Positions 19,330 through 29,142 of a stretch of DNA of 64,000 nucleotides are shown piece after piece (positions within the stretch are counted from its first letter, which is position 1; each line of letters starts with the position of its first letter). The position numbers and the translations under genes were made by a program. The notes under the pieces were generated by a model, which saw nothing but the letters and a program-made list of their open reading frames with translations, searched no databases and had not been told where the DNA came from. This stretch comes from Antarctobacter heliothermus (GTDB taxonomy: Bacteria; Pseudomonadota; Alphaproteobacteria; Rhodobacterales; Rhodobacteraceae): positions 496,001 to 560,000 of the forward strand of contig NZ_CP022540.1 in assembly GCF_002237555.1 (NCBI RefSeq), written 5' to 3'.

Positions 19330-20280
19330 GTGCGGTTCATGCTGGCCTATCTGACCCGACGCCTGACCTCGCTGATCCTCAGCCTCATCGCCGCCTCGGT
19401 GGTGATCTTCCTTGTGGTCGAGGTCGCGCCCGGCGATCCGGCCAGCTATATGCTGGGCATCAATGCCCAACCCGAAACCGTTGCCGCCCTGCGCGACGAA
19501 CTGGGCCTCGATCAGCCAAAAATGCAACGCTACTTGTCATGGGTCGGCGGGATGGTAACCGGCGATTTTGGCATGTCTTACACCTATCGCACCCCGGTGG
19601 CAGAGATGATCGCCACCCGGCTGTGGATCTCTCTTCCCTTGGCGCTGTATGCGCTGACGCTGGCAATCCTGCTGGCCTTTCCGGCGGGGCTGATCGCCGC
19701 CGCAACGCGCGGGCGCGCGCCTGATTTCGGGGTCATGGCGTTTTCACAACTGGGCGTGGCGATCCCCAACTTCTGGTTTGCCATGCTGCTCGTGCTGGGC
19801 TTTGCGATCACATGGCGGATCTTTCCCTCCGGTGGCTTTCCCGGCTGGGACAACCCTTTGCAGGCGATCCGCGCCCTGACCCTTCCCGCCGTTGCCCTTG
19901 CCCTGCCACAGGCCGCCATCCTTGCCCGCGTGCTGCGGTCCTCCCTGATCGACACATTGGGAGAGGATTACATCCGCACCGCCCGCGCCAAAGGGCTGAC
20001 CCGGCGACAGACCCTTTGGCGGCACGGAGTGCGTAATGCGCTGATCCCGGTGCTGACCATCATCGGGCTGCAATTCTCCTTTCTCATCGCGGGCGGTATC
20101 ATCATCGAACAGGTTTTCTACCTTCCGGGCCTCGGCCGTCTGATTTTTCAATCCATCAGCCAGCGTGACCTGATCGTTGTGGAATCGACTGTCATGCTGC
20201 TGGTCTTTGCTGTGATCCTCGTGAACTTTCTCACCGACCTTGCCTATGCGCTGGCCGATCCAAGGTTGCGCAAGGGATGA
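19330..20280 (+). CDS. ABC transporter permease, DppB-like
   Basis: The 316-residue inner-membrane protein has six predicted membrane segments and the N-terminal motif typical of DppB/OppB permeases (LTRRLTSLILSLIAASVVIF). The EAA-type loop EDYIRTARAKGL contacts the ATPase. It works with the overlapping DppC-like permease (ATGA overlap at 20277) and the fused ATPase. The start at 19330 gives MRFMLAYL; the internal ATG at 19339 is an equally good choice. Confidence 0.9.
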   Translation: MRFMLAYLTRRLTSLILSLIAASVVIFLVVEVAPGDPASYMLGINAQPETVAALRDELGLDQPKMQRYLSWVGGMVTGDFGMSYTYRTPVAEMIATRLWISLPLALYALTLAILLAFPAGLIAAATRGRAPDFGVMAFSQLGVAIPNFWFAMLLVLGFAITWRIFPSGGFPGWDNPLQAIRALTLPAVALALPQAAILARVLRSSLIDTLGEDYIRTARAKGLTRRQTLWRHGVRNALIPVLTIIGLQFSFLIAGGIIIEQVFYLPGLGRLIFQSISQRDLIVVESTVMLLVFAVILVNFLTDLAYALADPRLRKG

Positions 20281-21092
20281 GCCGCAACCTGATCCTTGGC
20301 GGCGCGCTGACGGCACTGTTTCTGGGCGCGGCGGCGCTGTCATTTCTTTGGACCCCGTATGGGGTCACGGCGCTGAACATTCCGGCCCGCCTGCAACCGC
20401 CAAATGGCGCACACCTGCTGGGCACCGATCATTTTGGACGAGACATCCTGTCGATGCTGATGGTTGGCGCGCGCACCTCAATTGCCGTGGCTCTGGTTGC
20501 GGTGGGCATCGGCATCACGATTGGCGTGCCGCTGGGTCTTGCCGCCGCCAGCCGTGCAGGCGGCTGGCTGGATGAGCTGATCTCACGCTCCGCCGACCTG
20601 GTCTTTGCCTTTCCCAGCCTTGTCATCGCCATCCTGATCACCGCCGTCTTTGGCCCCAGCGCGCTGAATGCGATTCTTGCTATCGGGATCTTCAACATCC
20701 CCGTGTTCGCCCGCCTTGCCCGTGGCGCGGCGCTATCGCTGTGGACGCGCGACTTTGTCCTCGCCGCGCGGGTCGCGGGCAAGAACCGCGCCCGCATCAG
20801 CGCCGAACACATCCTGCCCAACATCGGCAACCTGCTGATCGTGCAAAGCACCATCCAGTTCTCGCTCGGCATCCTCGCCGAGGCAGGGCTAAGTTACGTC
20901 GGCCTGGGCGCGCAGCCGCCCGTCCCCTCTTGGGGCCGGATGCTGGCAGATGCGCAGACCCTGGTATCACTAGCACCGCATGTGGCGCTGATCCCCGGCC
21001 TGACGATTGTCTTCATGGTGCTGGGGCTGAACTTGCTGGGCGACGGGCTGCGCGATCATTTCGACCCAAGGCTAAGGGTCTTGCGTACATGA
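20277..21092 (+). CDS. ABC transporter permease, DppC-like
   Basis: The 271-residue inner-membrane protein has a leading membrane helix and a five-helix BPD_transp_1 domain. The sequence HLLGTDHFGRDILSMLMVGARTS is the hallmark start of the DppC/OppC transport domain, and the EAA loop reads FVLAARVAGKNRARI. It overlaps the upstream permease and the downstream ATPase gene by 4 bp each, so the three are a single translationally coupled unit. Confidence 0.9.
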   Translation: MSRNLILGGALTALFLGAAALSFLWTPYGVTALNIPARLQPPNGAHLLGTDHFGRDILSMLMVGARTSIAVALVAVGIGITIGVPLGLAAASRAGGWLDELISRSADLVFAFPSLVIAILITAVFGPSALNAILAIGIFNIPVFARLARGAALSLWTRDFVLAARVAGKNRARISAEHILPNIGNLLIVQSTIQFSLGILAEAGLSYVGLGAQPPVPSWGRMLADAQTLVSLAPHVALIPGLTIVFMVLGLNLLGDGLRDHFDPRLRVLRT

Positions 21093-22678
21093 CCGCCCCC
21101 CTTCTGAGGATCGACGGCCTATCGGCCACCATCCACGGCAAACGCATTCTGGACAGGATCGGCCTGACCATCGCACCGGGTGAGATCGTCGCCCTGACCG
21201 GCGAATCCGGGTCCGGAAAATCCATGACCGCGCTGGCCACCATGGGGCTGTTACCGCAGGGCGCGCAGGCAACAGGCCAGATCACCTTGAACGGCACAGA
21301 CCTGCTAACCCTGCCAGAACACAGGCTGTGCGCCGTGCGCGGCAATGACATCGGCATGGTCTTTCAGGAACCGATGACCGCGCTCAACCCGGTGCAGACC
21401 ATCGGCGCGCAGGTGGCCGAAACCATCCTGCAGCACAGTCCCCGCACGCCGCGCACCGATGCGAGGGACAAGGCGCGCGAGGCACTGCTCCGCTGCGGTC
21501 TGGACCTGCCGCTGTCGCGCTATCCGCACGAACTGTCCGGCGGTCAGCGTCAGCGCGTGGTGATCGCCATGGCCATAGCCCTGCGCCCTCGCCTGCTGAT
21601 TGCGGACGAACCTACAACGGCGCTGGACGTGACCACGCAGGCGCAGATCCTCGACCTGTTGCAGGATCTGCCCCGGACCGAAGGCATGGCCCTGATGATG
21701 ATCACCCATGATCTGGCCGTGGTGGCCAACATGGCCCATCGCATCGCCCTCATGCAAAACGGGCACATTGTCGAAACCGGCCCCACCGCGCACGTTCTCA
21801 GTCACCGGGCACACCCCTATACCCGCGCGTTGTTCGAGGCCTCCAGCCACCAGCCTCACCTGCCGCCCCGCCCCGACACCGGCCCGTTGCTGAGCGCACA
21901 GGGTGTCACTTGCACCTACCCGCTGCCGCGCCCGCATCCTTTTGCCAAGCGGCCCAGCTTTACCGCCGTGCGCGATGTCAGCTTTGACATTGGGCGCGGC
22001 GAACGTGTCGGCCTGGTGGGGGAAAGTGGGTGCGGCAAGTCCACACTGACCCGCGCCCTGCTGGGGCTGACCCCCATCACCGGGGGAACGATCACGCTAG
22101 GGGGCGATGCGGTCTTTACCGATCACAGGCCCAACCTGGCGGTGCGCCGTCGCATTCAGGTTGTCTTTCAGGATCCTTACGGCAGCTTTAACCCCCGCCA
22201 CCGCGTCTCGCGTCTGATCACCGAACCGTTTCATTTGTTGCCCAATCCGCCACAAGGCCCCGATCGGGACACCGCCGTGGCCGAGGCGCTGTCCGCCGTG
22301 GGCCTGTCTCCCGACGATGCGCACAAACACATCCATGCCTTTTCCGGCGGCCAACGCCAGCGTCTTGCCATCGCGCGAGCACTGATCATCCGGCCCGACC
22401 TGATTGTCTTTGACGAGGCGGTGTCGGCGCTGGATGTGCGCGTGCGGGCGCAGATTCTTGACCTGATGGCCGACCTTAGCGCCTCATACGGGTTGGCATA
22501 TCTGTTCATCAGCCACGATCTGTCCGTAGTGCGCGGCATAACCGACCGGATCATGGTCATGCGGGCGGGACGCATCGTTGAGGAAGGCCCGACCGAGCAG
22601 GTCTTTGCCACCCCCCGACACGCCTACACCAGAACCCTGCTGGACGCCGCGCCGCATCTGCCCGGGTTCAGTGGCTGA
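21089..22678 (+). CDS. ABC transporter double ATP-binding protein (DppD-DppF fusion)
   Basis: The 529-residue protein carries two full ATPase domains in one chain, as in GsiA/YejF. Walker A motifs are GESGSGKS (about residue 38) and GESGCGKS (about 310). Both halves have LSGGQ-type signatures (ELSGGQRQR and AFSGGQRQR). It energises import through the preceding DppB/DppC-like permeases. The start at ATG 21089 overlaps the permease stop by 4 bp. The frame is open far upstream, but that is only the reverse reading of the permease gene. Confidence 0.92.
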   Translation: MTAPLLRIDGLSATIHGKRILDRIGLTIAPGEIVALTGESGSGKSMTALATMGLLPQGAQATGQITLNGTDLLTLPEHRLCAVRGNDIGMVFQEPMTALNPVQTIGAQVAETILQHSPRTPRTDARDKAREALLRCGLDLPLSRYPHELSGGQRQRVVIAMAIALRPRLLIADEPTTALDVTTQAQILDLLQDLPRTEGMALMMITHDLAVVANMAHRIALMQNGHIVETGPTAHVLSHRAHPYTRALFEASSHQPHLPPRPDTGPLLSAQGVTCTYPLPRPHPFAKRPSFTAVRDVSFDIGRGERVGLVGESGCGKSTLTRALLGLTPITGGTITLGGDAVFTDHRPNLAVRRRIQVVFQDPYGSFNPRHRVSRLITEPFHLLPNPPQGPDRDTAVAEALSAVGLSPDDAHKHIHAFSGGQRQRLAIARALIIRPDLIVFDEAVSALDVRVRAQILDLMADLSASYGLAYLFISHDLSVVRGITDRIMVMRAGRIVEEGPTEQVFATPRHAYTRTLLDAAPHLPGFSG

Positions 22679-22750
22679 CACCTCGCGCTTTCAAACCGCT
22701 GGACCTTCCCGCTTTGGCACAGCAGGATGCCGCAAAAAAGGGAGGACACT

Positions 22751-23482
22751 ATGCGTTTTGAAAACCGCTACGCGGTTGTCACCGGCGGCGCGTCGGGTAT
22801 TGGCGCGGGAATTGCGCACCGCCTTGCCACCGAAGGCGCGCAGGTCACGGTCTGGGACATCAGCGAGGCAAACCTCGCCGCGATGGAGGGCCAGCCCAAC
22901 ATCCGCACCCGGCAGATTGACGTTACTGACCCCGAAGCCGTCACCCGCGCCATGGGCGAGGATCGGACCGCCATGGGCGGGTTGGACACGCTGGTCTGTT
23001 CGGCGGGCATCACCGGCCCCAACACTATCGTCATCGAATACCCCACTGACGCATGGCGACAGGTCTTTGATCTCAACGTCAACGGGTTGTTCTATTGCAA
23101 CCGCGCGGCGGCGGCATTGATGCGGCCCGGCGGGTTTGGCCGCATCGTCAACATGGCCTCTATCGCGGGCAAAGAAGGCAACCCGAATGCCTCGGCCTAT
23201 TCCGCCTCAAAGGCGGCGGTGATCGGCCTGACCAAATCGCTGGGCAAAGAGCTGGCTGACACGCGCATCACTGTCAACGCCATCGCCCCCGCCGCTGTGC
23301 ATACTGCGATCTTTGACCAGATGAGCGAAGAGTTCATTGCCTACATGAAATCCAAGATCCCGATGGGTCGCTTTGGCAGTATCGATGAGATCACCGCCAT
23401 GGCCTGCTGGCTGGCGTCCGAAGAGGCGAGTTTCTCCACCGGGGCGGTCTTTGACCAGTCCGGCGGGCGGGCGGTTTACTAG
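22751..23482 (+). CDS. short-chain dehydrogenase/reductase
   Basis: This 243-residue classical SDR has the cofactor motif TGGASGIGAGI near the N-terminus, an Asp (VWDIS) that suggests NAD preference, and the catalytic Tyr and Lys in YSASK. The closest-looking subfamily is that of sugar or 3-keto-acyl type dehydrogenases of catabolic operons. The ATG at 22751 has GGAGG 6 nt upstream; an in-frame ATG at 22727 lacks this. A second SDR follows 10 bp later. Co-transcription with the upstream transporter is likely, and a common substrate is inferred. Confidence 0.85.
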   Translation: MRFENRYAVVTGGASGIGAGIAHRLATEGAQVTVWDISEANLAAMEGQPNIRTRQIDVTDPEAVTRAMGEDRTAMGGLDTLVCSAGITGPNTIVIEYPTDAWRQVFDLNVNGLFYCNRAAAALMRPGGFGRIVNMASIAGKEGNPNASAYSASKAAVIGLTKSLGKELADTRITVNAIAPAAVHTAIFDQMSEEFIAYMKSKIPMGRFGSIDEITAMACWLASEEASFSTGAVFDQSGGRAVY

Positions 23483-23492
23483 GGAGAGCAGC

Positions 23493-24233
23493 ATGAGACT
23501 GCAAGGCAAACGCGCCATCGTGACCGGGGGCGGATCGGGCTTTGGCGAAGGGATCGCGACCCGCTTTGCCGCCGAGGGCGCGCAGGTGATCATCGCCGAC
23601 ATCAACATGGACAACGCCCGCAAAGTGGCGGGTGAGACCGGGGCGCATGCGCTGCACGCCGACGTTGCCGATCCGGCCAGCGTCACCAATCTGGTGGCAG
23701 AGGCGAACGATCTGATGGGCGGCATCGACATTCTTGTGAACAACGCGGGCATCACCCATCTGCCCGCCTTGATGGAGGATGTGAGCGAAGCGGACTTTGA
23801 CCGGGTGTTCGCGGTCAATTGCAAATCGGTCTACCTGATGGCCCGCGCTTTAGTGCCTCAGTTGAAGGCGCAAGGGTCGGGGGCAATCCTGAACGTGGCC
23901 TCGACGGCGGGGGTGTCGCCCCGGCCCAAGCTGAACTGGTACAACGCCTCAAAGGGTTGGATGAACACGGCGACCAAGGCGATGGCGGTGGAGCTGGCCC
24001 CCTCGGGCATCCGGGTGAACGCGCTCAATCCCGTGGCCGGTGAGACGCCGCTTTTGGCGAGTTTTATGGGCGAGGACACGCCGGAGATGCGGGCGAAATT
24101 TCTGGCGACAATCCCGCTGGGGAGGTTCTCGACCCCGCGCGATCTGGCAAATGCCGCGCTGTTCCTGTGCTCGGACGAGGCGGATATGATCACAGGGACC
24201 TGTCTGGAGGTGGATGGGGGGCGGTGTATTTAG
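23493..24233 (+). CDS. short-chain dehydrogenase/reductase
   Basis: This 246-residue classical SDR has TGGGSGFGEGI for NAD(P) binding, NNAG (LVNNAGITHLP) and the catalytic YNASK. It resembles glucose-1-dehydrogenase/3-oxoacyl-ACP reductase-like oxidoreductases; the substrate is not evident. The GGGAGAG ribosome site precedes ATG 23493. A perfect 20-bp palindrome directly follows its stop codon. Last gene of the transporter-SDR run. Confidence 0.85.
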   Translation: MRLQGKRAIVTGGGSGFGEGIATRFAAEGAQVIIADINMDNARKVAGETGAHALHADVADPASVTNLVAEANDLMGGIDILVNNAGITHLPALMEDVSEADFDRVFAVNCKSVYLMARALVPQLKAQGSGAILNVASTAGVSPRPKLNWYNASKGWMNTATKAMAVELAPSGIRVNALNPVAGETPLLASFMGEDTPEMRAKFLATIPLGRFSTPRDLANAALFLCSDEADMITGTCLEVDGGRCI

Positions 24234-24253
24234 GCTGTCCACGCGTGGACAGC
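24234..24253. promoter_or_regulatory. perfect 20-bp palindrome after SDR gene
   Basis: GCTGTCCACG followed by its exact reverse complement CGTGGACAGC starts at the base after the SDR stop. It could fold as a 7-bp stem with a six-base loop, but no T tract follows. It may be a weak terminator or a protein-binding site. Confidence 0.4.
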
Positions 24254-24549
24254 TTGGCGCCTATGGAAAATCAATAGGTTACAGAGACGAATTTACGAAC
24301 CATTCATACTTGGCCCCTTGATCCGCTTGTTTGAAAGGACTGCCCCAGGGTCGCCTGATGCGCCCTTTTGAGCCGGTGGATTGAAGCTGTGTTTGAGAGC
24401 GTGCCCGGGGCTTTTCGGGCGCAATTCGTAGCGCGATCCCTGATGGCCAACTAGATGGATGACAGGTCAGAGTGGAACACCCGGACCTGTCTATCGCGCT
24501 CCTCGGGCGGATTGGCGGCGAGTGGCCGCTGAGGGCGCCAGAGTGGACG
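24254..24549. other. intergenic region, no gene seen
   Basis: This stretch lies between the SDR gene and the original 3' end of the chemoreceptor gene (stop at 24550-24552, reverse strand). Short open frames here have no family resemblance. No terminator with a T run was found. Confidence 0.5.
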
Positions 24550-24647
24550 TCAGAAGTTTGCCCAAAGCTGCCCGCCTGCGTCCTCCGTTGCGCGCGGTGC
24601 CGCCGCACGCGCGTTGCCTGAGACCGCAGCCCTGTCCCAGTCGGAGG
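24550..24647 (-). pseudogene. severed 3' end of the chemoreceptor gene
   Basis: On the reverse strand, joining the sequence left of the insertion element to the chemoreceptor reading frame on its right, with one copy of the 9-bp duplication removed, restores an open frame. It continues ...HSDW-DRAAVSGNARAA and ends GGQLWANF before a TGA at 24550-24552. The final LWANF fits the xWxxF pentapeptide found at the C-terminus of chemoreceptors that tether CheR/CheB. The piece is now cut off from its gene by the IS. Confidence 0.85.
24639..24647. repeat. target site duplication, left copy
   Basis: CAGTCGGAG directly abuts the left inverted repeat of the IS256-family element and is repeated exactly at its right end. 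Nine bp is within the usual 8-9 bp for this family. Confidence 0.9.
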
Positions 24648-24673
24648 AGATATGCGCAGAAGTTGGTGACGCG
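24648..24673. repeat. left terminal inverted repeat of the IS
   Basis: It begins GAGATATGCGC and continues with AAGTTGGTGA. It matches the reverse complement of 25997-26022 with about three mismatches. Confidence 0.88.
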
Positions 24674-24676
24674 TGA

Positions 24677-25927
24677 TCAGGCGGCGTTTTGAAGTTGGCG
24701 GACGCCGTCGCGGAACTCAACCCCGCTGATGACCTCCGGGAGGCGATTCCGCCCGTCGAGTTTTCGCCATTTCGTCTGAGCAGACATCATCAGCCGGAAA
24801 GCCATGGCGAGCCCAGTCTTGCGGCTGAGGCAGCCCTTGGTGCGTTTCGTCCTGTGTCTGACGGTGGCGAACGTGCTCTCGATCGGATTTGACGTCCGGA
24901 TGTGTTTCCAGTGTTCGGCCGGGTAGTCGTAGAAGGTCAGTAGTGCATCCCGATCCTTGACCAACTTGGCGACTGCCTTGTCCCATTTCACGCCGTAGGC
25001 ATCGACGAAGAAGTCGAAGGCGGCCGACGCCGCGGCTCGGGTTTCGGCCTGCCAGATGTCGTGCAGGTGCGCCTTGGCCTTGGCTTGCACCGATTTCGGC
25101 AGCGCGTTGAGCACGTTCATGGTTTTGTGGAGCCAGCACCGCTGCTCCTGTGTCGAGGGGAAGACCTCGCGCAGTGCCGCCCAGAACCCCAGGGCGCCGT
25201 CGCCTATGGCGAGCTTGGGATCCTGCTTCAGTCCGCGGCGTTTGAGATCGAGCAGAACCTCGCGCCAACTCTGAGTGCTTTCGCGGAAGCCGTCGGTCAT
25301 GGCCAGCAGCTCCTTGCGGCCGTATTCATCCGCACCCACGATCACCAAAACGCATTGTTTTTCCTCGGCCCTTCGCGGCTTGAAATAGACGCCGTCGGCC
25401 CAGATGTAGAGAAACCGCCGGGTGCCGAGGTCACGCTTTTCCCAGGCCTCGTACTCGGACCACCAGTCCGCTTTCAGCCGCGTGATCGTAGTGGCCGAGA
25501 GGCCCTTGGCGTGTGGCCCCAGCAGGGCGGCAAGCGCCTCACTGAAATCGCCGGTGGACACGCCCTTCAGGTAAAGCCAGGGCAGCAGCTCTTCGACCGA
25601 CTTTGCCTTGCGCAGATACCGCGGCAGGATGCTGGGCGTGAACGCGATCTTGTCCGTGCCCGGCTTGCGGTCCCGCACACGCGGCACCGTCACGGCAACA
25701 GGCCCGACACCGGTCAAAATCTCACGCTCGGGCAGGTGCCCATGACGAACCAGTCTTGCGCGACCATCCTCAAGCTTGTGATCGGCAAAGGCGCCAAGCA
25801 GCGTGGACAGTTCCGCCTCAATCGCCTGCTCGATCAGCTTGCGCGCGCCGTCCCGGATGAGGTCGGTCAGCGGGTCCGGCGAAATCCCGGATGGATCAGA
25901 TAGCTGGGTGATGGTATTCTCTTGCAT
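24677..25927 (-). CDS. IS256 family transposase
   Basis: The 416-residue Mutator-type transposase should catalyse cut-and-paste or copy-out movement of the element. DDE-type residues are visible in IWADGVYF (Asp), AIGDGALGFW (Asp) and SNPIESTFATVR (Glu). The CWLHK motif between the second Asp and the Glu is typical of IS256. The start at 25927 (MQENTITQL) has AAAGGG upstream; an in-frame ATG at 25978 is further from any ribosome site. The frame is intact over the full family length, so the protein is probably active. Confidence 0.95.
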   Translation of the reverse strand: MQENTITQLSDPSGISPDPLTDLIRDGARKLIEQAIEAELSTLLGAFADHKLEDGRARLVRHGHLPEREILTGVGPVAVTVPRVRDRKPGTDKIAFTPSILPRYLRKAKSVEELLPWLYLKGVSTGDFSEALAALLGPHAKGLSATTITRLKADWWSEYEAWEKRDLGTRRFLYIWADGVYFKPRRAEEKQCVLVIVGADEYGRKELLAMTDGFRESTQSWREVLLDLKRRGLKQDPKLAIGDGALGFWAALREVFPSTQEQRCWLHKTMNVLNALPKSVQAKAKAHLHDIWQAETRAAASAAFDFFVDAYGVKWDKAVAKLVKDRDALLTFYDYPAEHWKHIRTSNPIESTFATVRHRTKRTKGCLSRKTGLAMAFRLMMSAQTKWRKLDGRNRLPEVISGVEFRDGVRQLQNAA

Positions 25928-25991
25928 GTGGCATATCCCTTTCTCGGTTGAGAATTGACGGCGCTTCGACACCGCCATGATATGTCGCCCC

Positions 25992-27878
25992 TCAGGGCAT
26001 CACCAACTTTCGCGCATATCTCCAGTCGGAGTGCTTGGCCCCAGAGCCCGAGACCGTTGCGACCGGGGCCACCTCATCCACCGAAGCCCGGTTCGCGCGC
26101 GCACTGGAGGCGTCGCGTTTTAGGAAACTGGCGATCACAGAGACGACCTTTTCCGCCTGCTGGGTCAAGCGTTCACTGGTGCTATTGACCTCCATCACCA
26201 CGGCGGCGTCTTGCTGGGTCACGCTGTCAAGTTCAGACACCCCAGTGTTGATTTCATGAATTCCGGTTGCCTGTTCCTGAGCCGAGGAAGCCATTTCAGA
26301 GATCAGCGCCGTCACATTTCCCGTGCCGTCCACGATGGCCGAGAAGGTGCTGTGCGTGTCGTGCATCAAACGCTCTCCCTCTTCGACGTGACCGGCGCTG
26401 GTGGTGACCAGAGCCTTGATCTCGCGCGCCGATTCAGAAGCGCGCTGCGCCAGAGAGCGGACCTCGGCGGCGACGACGGCAAAGCCTTTGCCCGCTTCGC
26501 CTGCGCGCGCCGCCTCTACCCCCGCGTTCAGCGCCAACAGGTTTGTCTGGAACGCGATGTCGTCGATCACGGAAATGATGTTGGTGATCTCCTCGGAGGA
26601 TTTAGAGATGTTCGACATGGCCGACAGCGCGCGTTGCATGACCTCTGTCCCGGATTCCGCCCGATGGCGGTTGTCATCGGCCATCTCATTCGCTTTTTGC
26701 GCCCGCTCTGCCGAGGCATTCACCGCGCTTGAAATCTCCTCCAGCGCGGCGGCGCTTTGCTCCGGCGTGGCGGCCTGCCCTTCGGCCCGGCGCGACATGT
26801 CGGTTGAGGTTGATTTGAGATCATCCGCCCCTTCGAGAACAACAGCGATGCTGGTCTGCATCTGTTCGATCAGGGTTTCAAACGCCTTGGACAGACCGTT
26901 GAAGTTTGCGCACAGTTCAAAGGCATCATCGCCCAGCCCGGCCCATACGTTGTCTGCCACCTGCGTCCCGACCTGACCGTTTTTCAGTGCATCCATCGCA
27001 TTGCGGAGCGCGTCGAACAGGGCGGCGCGTTTCTGGTGCATCTCCTCCTCGGCGAGGCGGTTTGTTTCGGCATCCTTAAGCTGAGCGCGAAACATCTCGA
27101 CACTGCGGGCGACCGCCCCGACGCTGTCAGGCCGATTGGTGTGCGGGACAATGGTGTCATACCGTTTTTCCCGAATCGCCGTCACGGCGGCCCCCAGTTG
27201 ACCCACAGGGGCCAGTATCCAGCGCAGCGCAAGGGCCAAGACACCGATGGCCCCGCCCAGAGACAAAAGCGCGATACCAAGGCCAGACCACAGCATCGCC
27301 GACACGGAGGCGTTCAGCGTATCCTTGGACACGCCAACATAGAGAATGCCCAGTGGCGTGCCTGTCGGCGTCTCAACCGGGACATAAATGGTGAGGTATC
27401 GTTTGCCGAGGATTGTCGCCTCTCCCCGGAAGACATCGCCGCGTCGCATCGCGGTAAAGACCGGATTGCTTTGGCCCAGAACGGTGCCAACGGCGCGGTT
27501 TCCATCCGGTTTGACGATATTGGTGCTGCGGCGGACATAGTCCTTTTGCGTCTCATCCCAGACAAAGACCGTTGCGGTTTCGCCCGAGATTGTCCCGACC
27601 AGATCAATCAGGTCGTGGTTCTCAAAGGTTGCGATTTCCGGCGCGACCGCCCCGGCAATCTGGCCATCCGGGCCGGTAGAGATTGTCAAATTCTGCGACC
27701 TCGCCATTTCATTGGCGAGAACGTTGATCGACATACTTTGCTTTTCGGCGGCATTCTCCAGCAGCGCGTTTTTGGATTGATAAAACAGCGGCACAAACAA
27801 TGCGGCGGTGAGCAGGCAAAACAGCAAAGCCACGCCCAGACCGATCTGAACGCCCAAACGATTGAAGACACGGGACAT
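25992..27878 (-). CDS. methyl-accepting chemotaxis protein with IS-derived C-terminus
   Basis: The 628-residue chemoreceptor has TM1 (about residues 9-33), a periplasmic Cache-type sensor domain (about 34-190), TM2 (about 193-222), a HAMP segment, and a cytoplasmic signalling domain. The CheA/CheW contact tip ([20 protein letters not shown]) lies near residues 432-455. The last nine residues, RYARKLVMP, are encoded by the terminal repeat of the adjacent IS256 element; the original tail ending in LWANF is stranded beyond the element. The start at 27878 has GGAG 7 nt upstream. The protein should still be membrane-bound and able to signal, but without its probable CheR/CheB tether. The ligand is unknown, and no che genes are nearby. 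Confidence 0.9.
   Translation of the reverse strand: MSRVFNRLGVQIGLGVALLFCLLTAALFVPLFYQSKNALLENAAEKQSMSINVLANEMARSQNLTISTGPDGQIAGAVAPEIATFENHDLIDLVGTISGETATVFVWDETQKDYVRRSTNIVKPDGNRAVGTVLGQSNPVFTAMRRGDVFRGEATILGKRYLTIYVPVETPTGTPLGILYVGVSKDTLNASVSAMLWSGLGIALLSLGGAIGVLALALRWILAPVGQLGAAVTAIREKRYDTIVPHTNRPDSVGAVARSVEMFRAQLKDAETNRLAEEEMHQKRAALFDALRNAMDALKNGQVGTQVADNVWAGLGDDAFELCANFNGLSKAFETLIEQMQTSIAVVLEGADDLKSTSTDMSRRAEGQAATPEQSAAALEEISSAVNASAERAQKANEMADDNRHRAESGTEVMQRALSAMSNISKSSEEITNIISVIDDIAFQTNLLALNAGVEAARAGEAGKGFAVVAAEVRSLAQRASESAREIKALVTTSAGHVEEGERLMHDTHSTFSAIVDGTGNVTALISEMASSAQEQATGIHEINTGVSELDSVTQQDAAVVMEVNSTSERLTQQAEKVVSVIASFLKRDASSARANRASVDEVAPVATVSGSGAKHSDWRYARKLVMP
25997..26022. repeat. 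right terminal inverted repeat of the IS
   Basis: Read on the reverse strand it begins GAGATATGCGC and pairs with the left end. It doubles as coding sequence for the present end of the chemoreceptor. Confidence 0.88.
26023..26031. repeat. target site duplication, right copy
   Basis: This is the second exact copy of CAGTCGGAG, next to the right inverted repeat. It lies inside the chemoreceptor coding frame (encoding part of HSDW). Confidence 0.9.
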
Positions 27879-28103
27879 TGACAAGCTCCATTTTCTCCAC
27901 AGACTCCCTACCCGGGGAAACCTTAACAAACCCCGTCTGTCGCCTTGGCGGACACGGAAAAAACCCCTGCAAATCCTATTGTTTGCGCTCTGTGCAGGTG
28001 CGTATGTTTTTGGGCGCTTGGCCATATGGGGATCTATTCGGTCGGGGTTGCGCCTGCGCCCGCGCGCGCGGATGGTACAACTTGAGTTACAAATGAGGCC
28101 CCG

Positions 28104-29114
28104 ATGCGTCCCGGACCCAGAAACCTGATCACCGATGTTGCCGGGCTGCGTGTGGGCAACGCACAGGATGCGCGGATCAAGAGCGGTTGTACGGTGGTGA
28201 CGGCGGATGCGCCCTTTGCCACGTCGGTGTCGGTGATGGGCGGCGCGCCCGGCACGCGAGAGACGGATTTGCTGGCCCCGGACAAATCGGTGCAGGCGGT
28301 GCATGCGCTGGTGTTGTCGGGCGGCAGTGCGTTCGGATTGGCCGCAGCGCAGGGGGTGATGGATGCCTTACACGCGCAGGGCGCGGGGTTTGAGATATTT
28401 TCGGCGCGGGTGCCGATTGTCCCGGCGGCGATCCTGTTCGATCTGTTGAACGGCGGCGACAAGGATTGGGGCAACAACCCCTACCCGGCCTTGGGGCGGC
28501 AGGCCTTGGCGGCGGCTGGGGCCACGTTTGATCTGGGCACGTTTGGCGCGGGTGCGGGGGCGCAGACGGCGCAGCACAAGGGGGGGCTCGGGTCCGCCAG
28601 TCTGGTGCTGGACGGCGGGATTACCGTGGGTGCGCTGGTCGCGGTGAACCCGATGGGCAGCGTGACAACGCCCTCCGGGCGGCAATTCTGGGCGGCGCCG
28701 TTTGAGGTGGATGATGAGTTTGGCGGCCTCGGCGTGGACCCGGCGCCGGGGTTGGTCCTGCCCCCCAGCCGCAAGGTGTCGGCGATGGCGGAACAAGGGA
28801 ATACGACGATTGCCGTGGTGGCGACGGATGCGGCGCTGGACAAGGCGCAGTGTCACCGAGTGGCGGTGGCGGCGCATGACGGCATGGCGCGGGCGATCCT
28901 GCCGGCGCACAGCCCTATGGACGGCGATCTGGTCTTTGCCGCCGCGACGGGGGCAAGGGCGCTGGATGATCCGATGGGACAGGTGGCGATGATCGGCCAC
29001 GCGGCCAGCGTTTGTCTCAGCCGCGCCATTGCCCGCGCGGTGTGGGAGGCGCGGGCAGAGCCGGGCGATACATTGCCGACGTTGCGGCAGGAATTGGGGT
29101 TGGTGGCGGGCTGA
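28104..29114 (+). CDS. P1 family peptidase (DmpA-like N-terminal nucleophile hydrolase)
   Basis: The 336-residue protein belongs to the DmpA/L-aminopeptidase-D-esterase family, which self-cleaves to expose a catalytic Ser or Thr. The cleavage region reads [12 protein letters not shown] (from residue 232), with Thr as the likely nucleophile. The N-terminal [19 protein letters not shown] and the [19 protein letters not shown] segment are typical. These cytoplasmic enzymes act on small peptides, beta-peptides or amides; the substrate is unknown. It is divergent from the chemoreceptor with a 225-bp spacer. Confidence 0.85.
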   Translation: MRPGPRNLITDVAGLRVGNAQDARIKSGCTVVTADAPFATSVSVMGGAPGTRETDLLAPDKSVQAVHALVLSGGSAFGLAAAQGVMDALHAQGAGFEIFSARVPIVPAAILFDLLNGGDKDWGNNPYPALGRQALAAAGATFDLGTFGAGAGAQTAQHKGGLGSASLVLDGGITVGALVAVNPMGSVTTPSGRQFWAAPFEVDDEFGGLGVDPAPGLVLPPSRKVSAMAEQGNTTIAVVATDAALDKAQCHRVAVAAHDGMARAILPAHSPMDGDLVFAAATGARALDDPMGQVAMIGHAASVCLSRAIARAVWEARAEPGDTLPTLRQELGLVAG

Positions 29115-29142
29115 AGCCCGCCCTACCGTATGCGTTGGAGTT

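Larger units (their letters stand above)
24648..26022 (-). mobile_element. complete IS256-family insertion sequence, 1375 bp
   Basis: The element is bounded by imperfect inverted repeats of about 26 bp. Both start GAGATATGCGC, with AAGTTGGTGA matching after a two-base mismatch. It is flanked by a 9-bp duplication, CAGTCGGAG, at 24639-24647 and 26023-26031. It contains one transposase gene on the reverse strand. Intact ends, an exact duplication and an undamaged transposase all suggest a recent insertion. It lies inside the 3' end of a chemoreceptor gene. Confidence 0.92.

Noticed and set aside
24459..24692. 77-codon forward frame ending RRYAQKLVTRDQAAF, similar to the chemoreceptor tail
   Set aside because: The resemblance comes from the IS terminal repeats at both places, not from a duplicated chemoreceptor.
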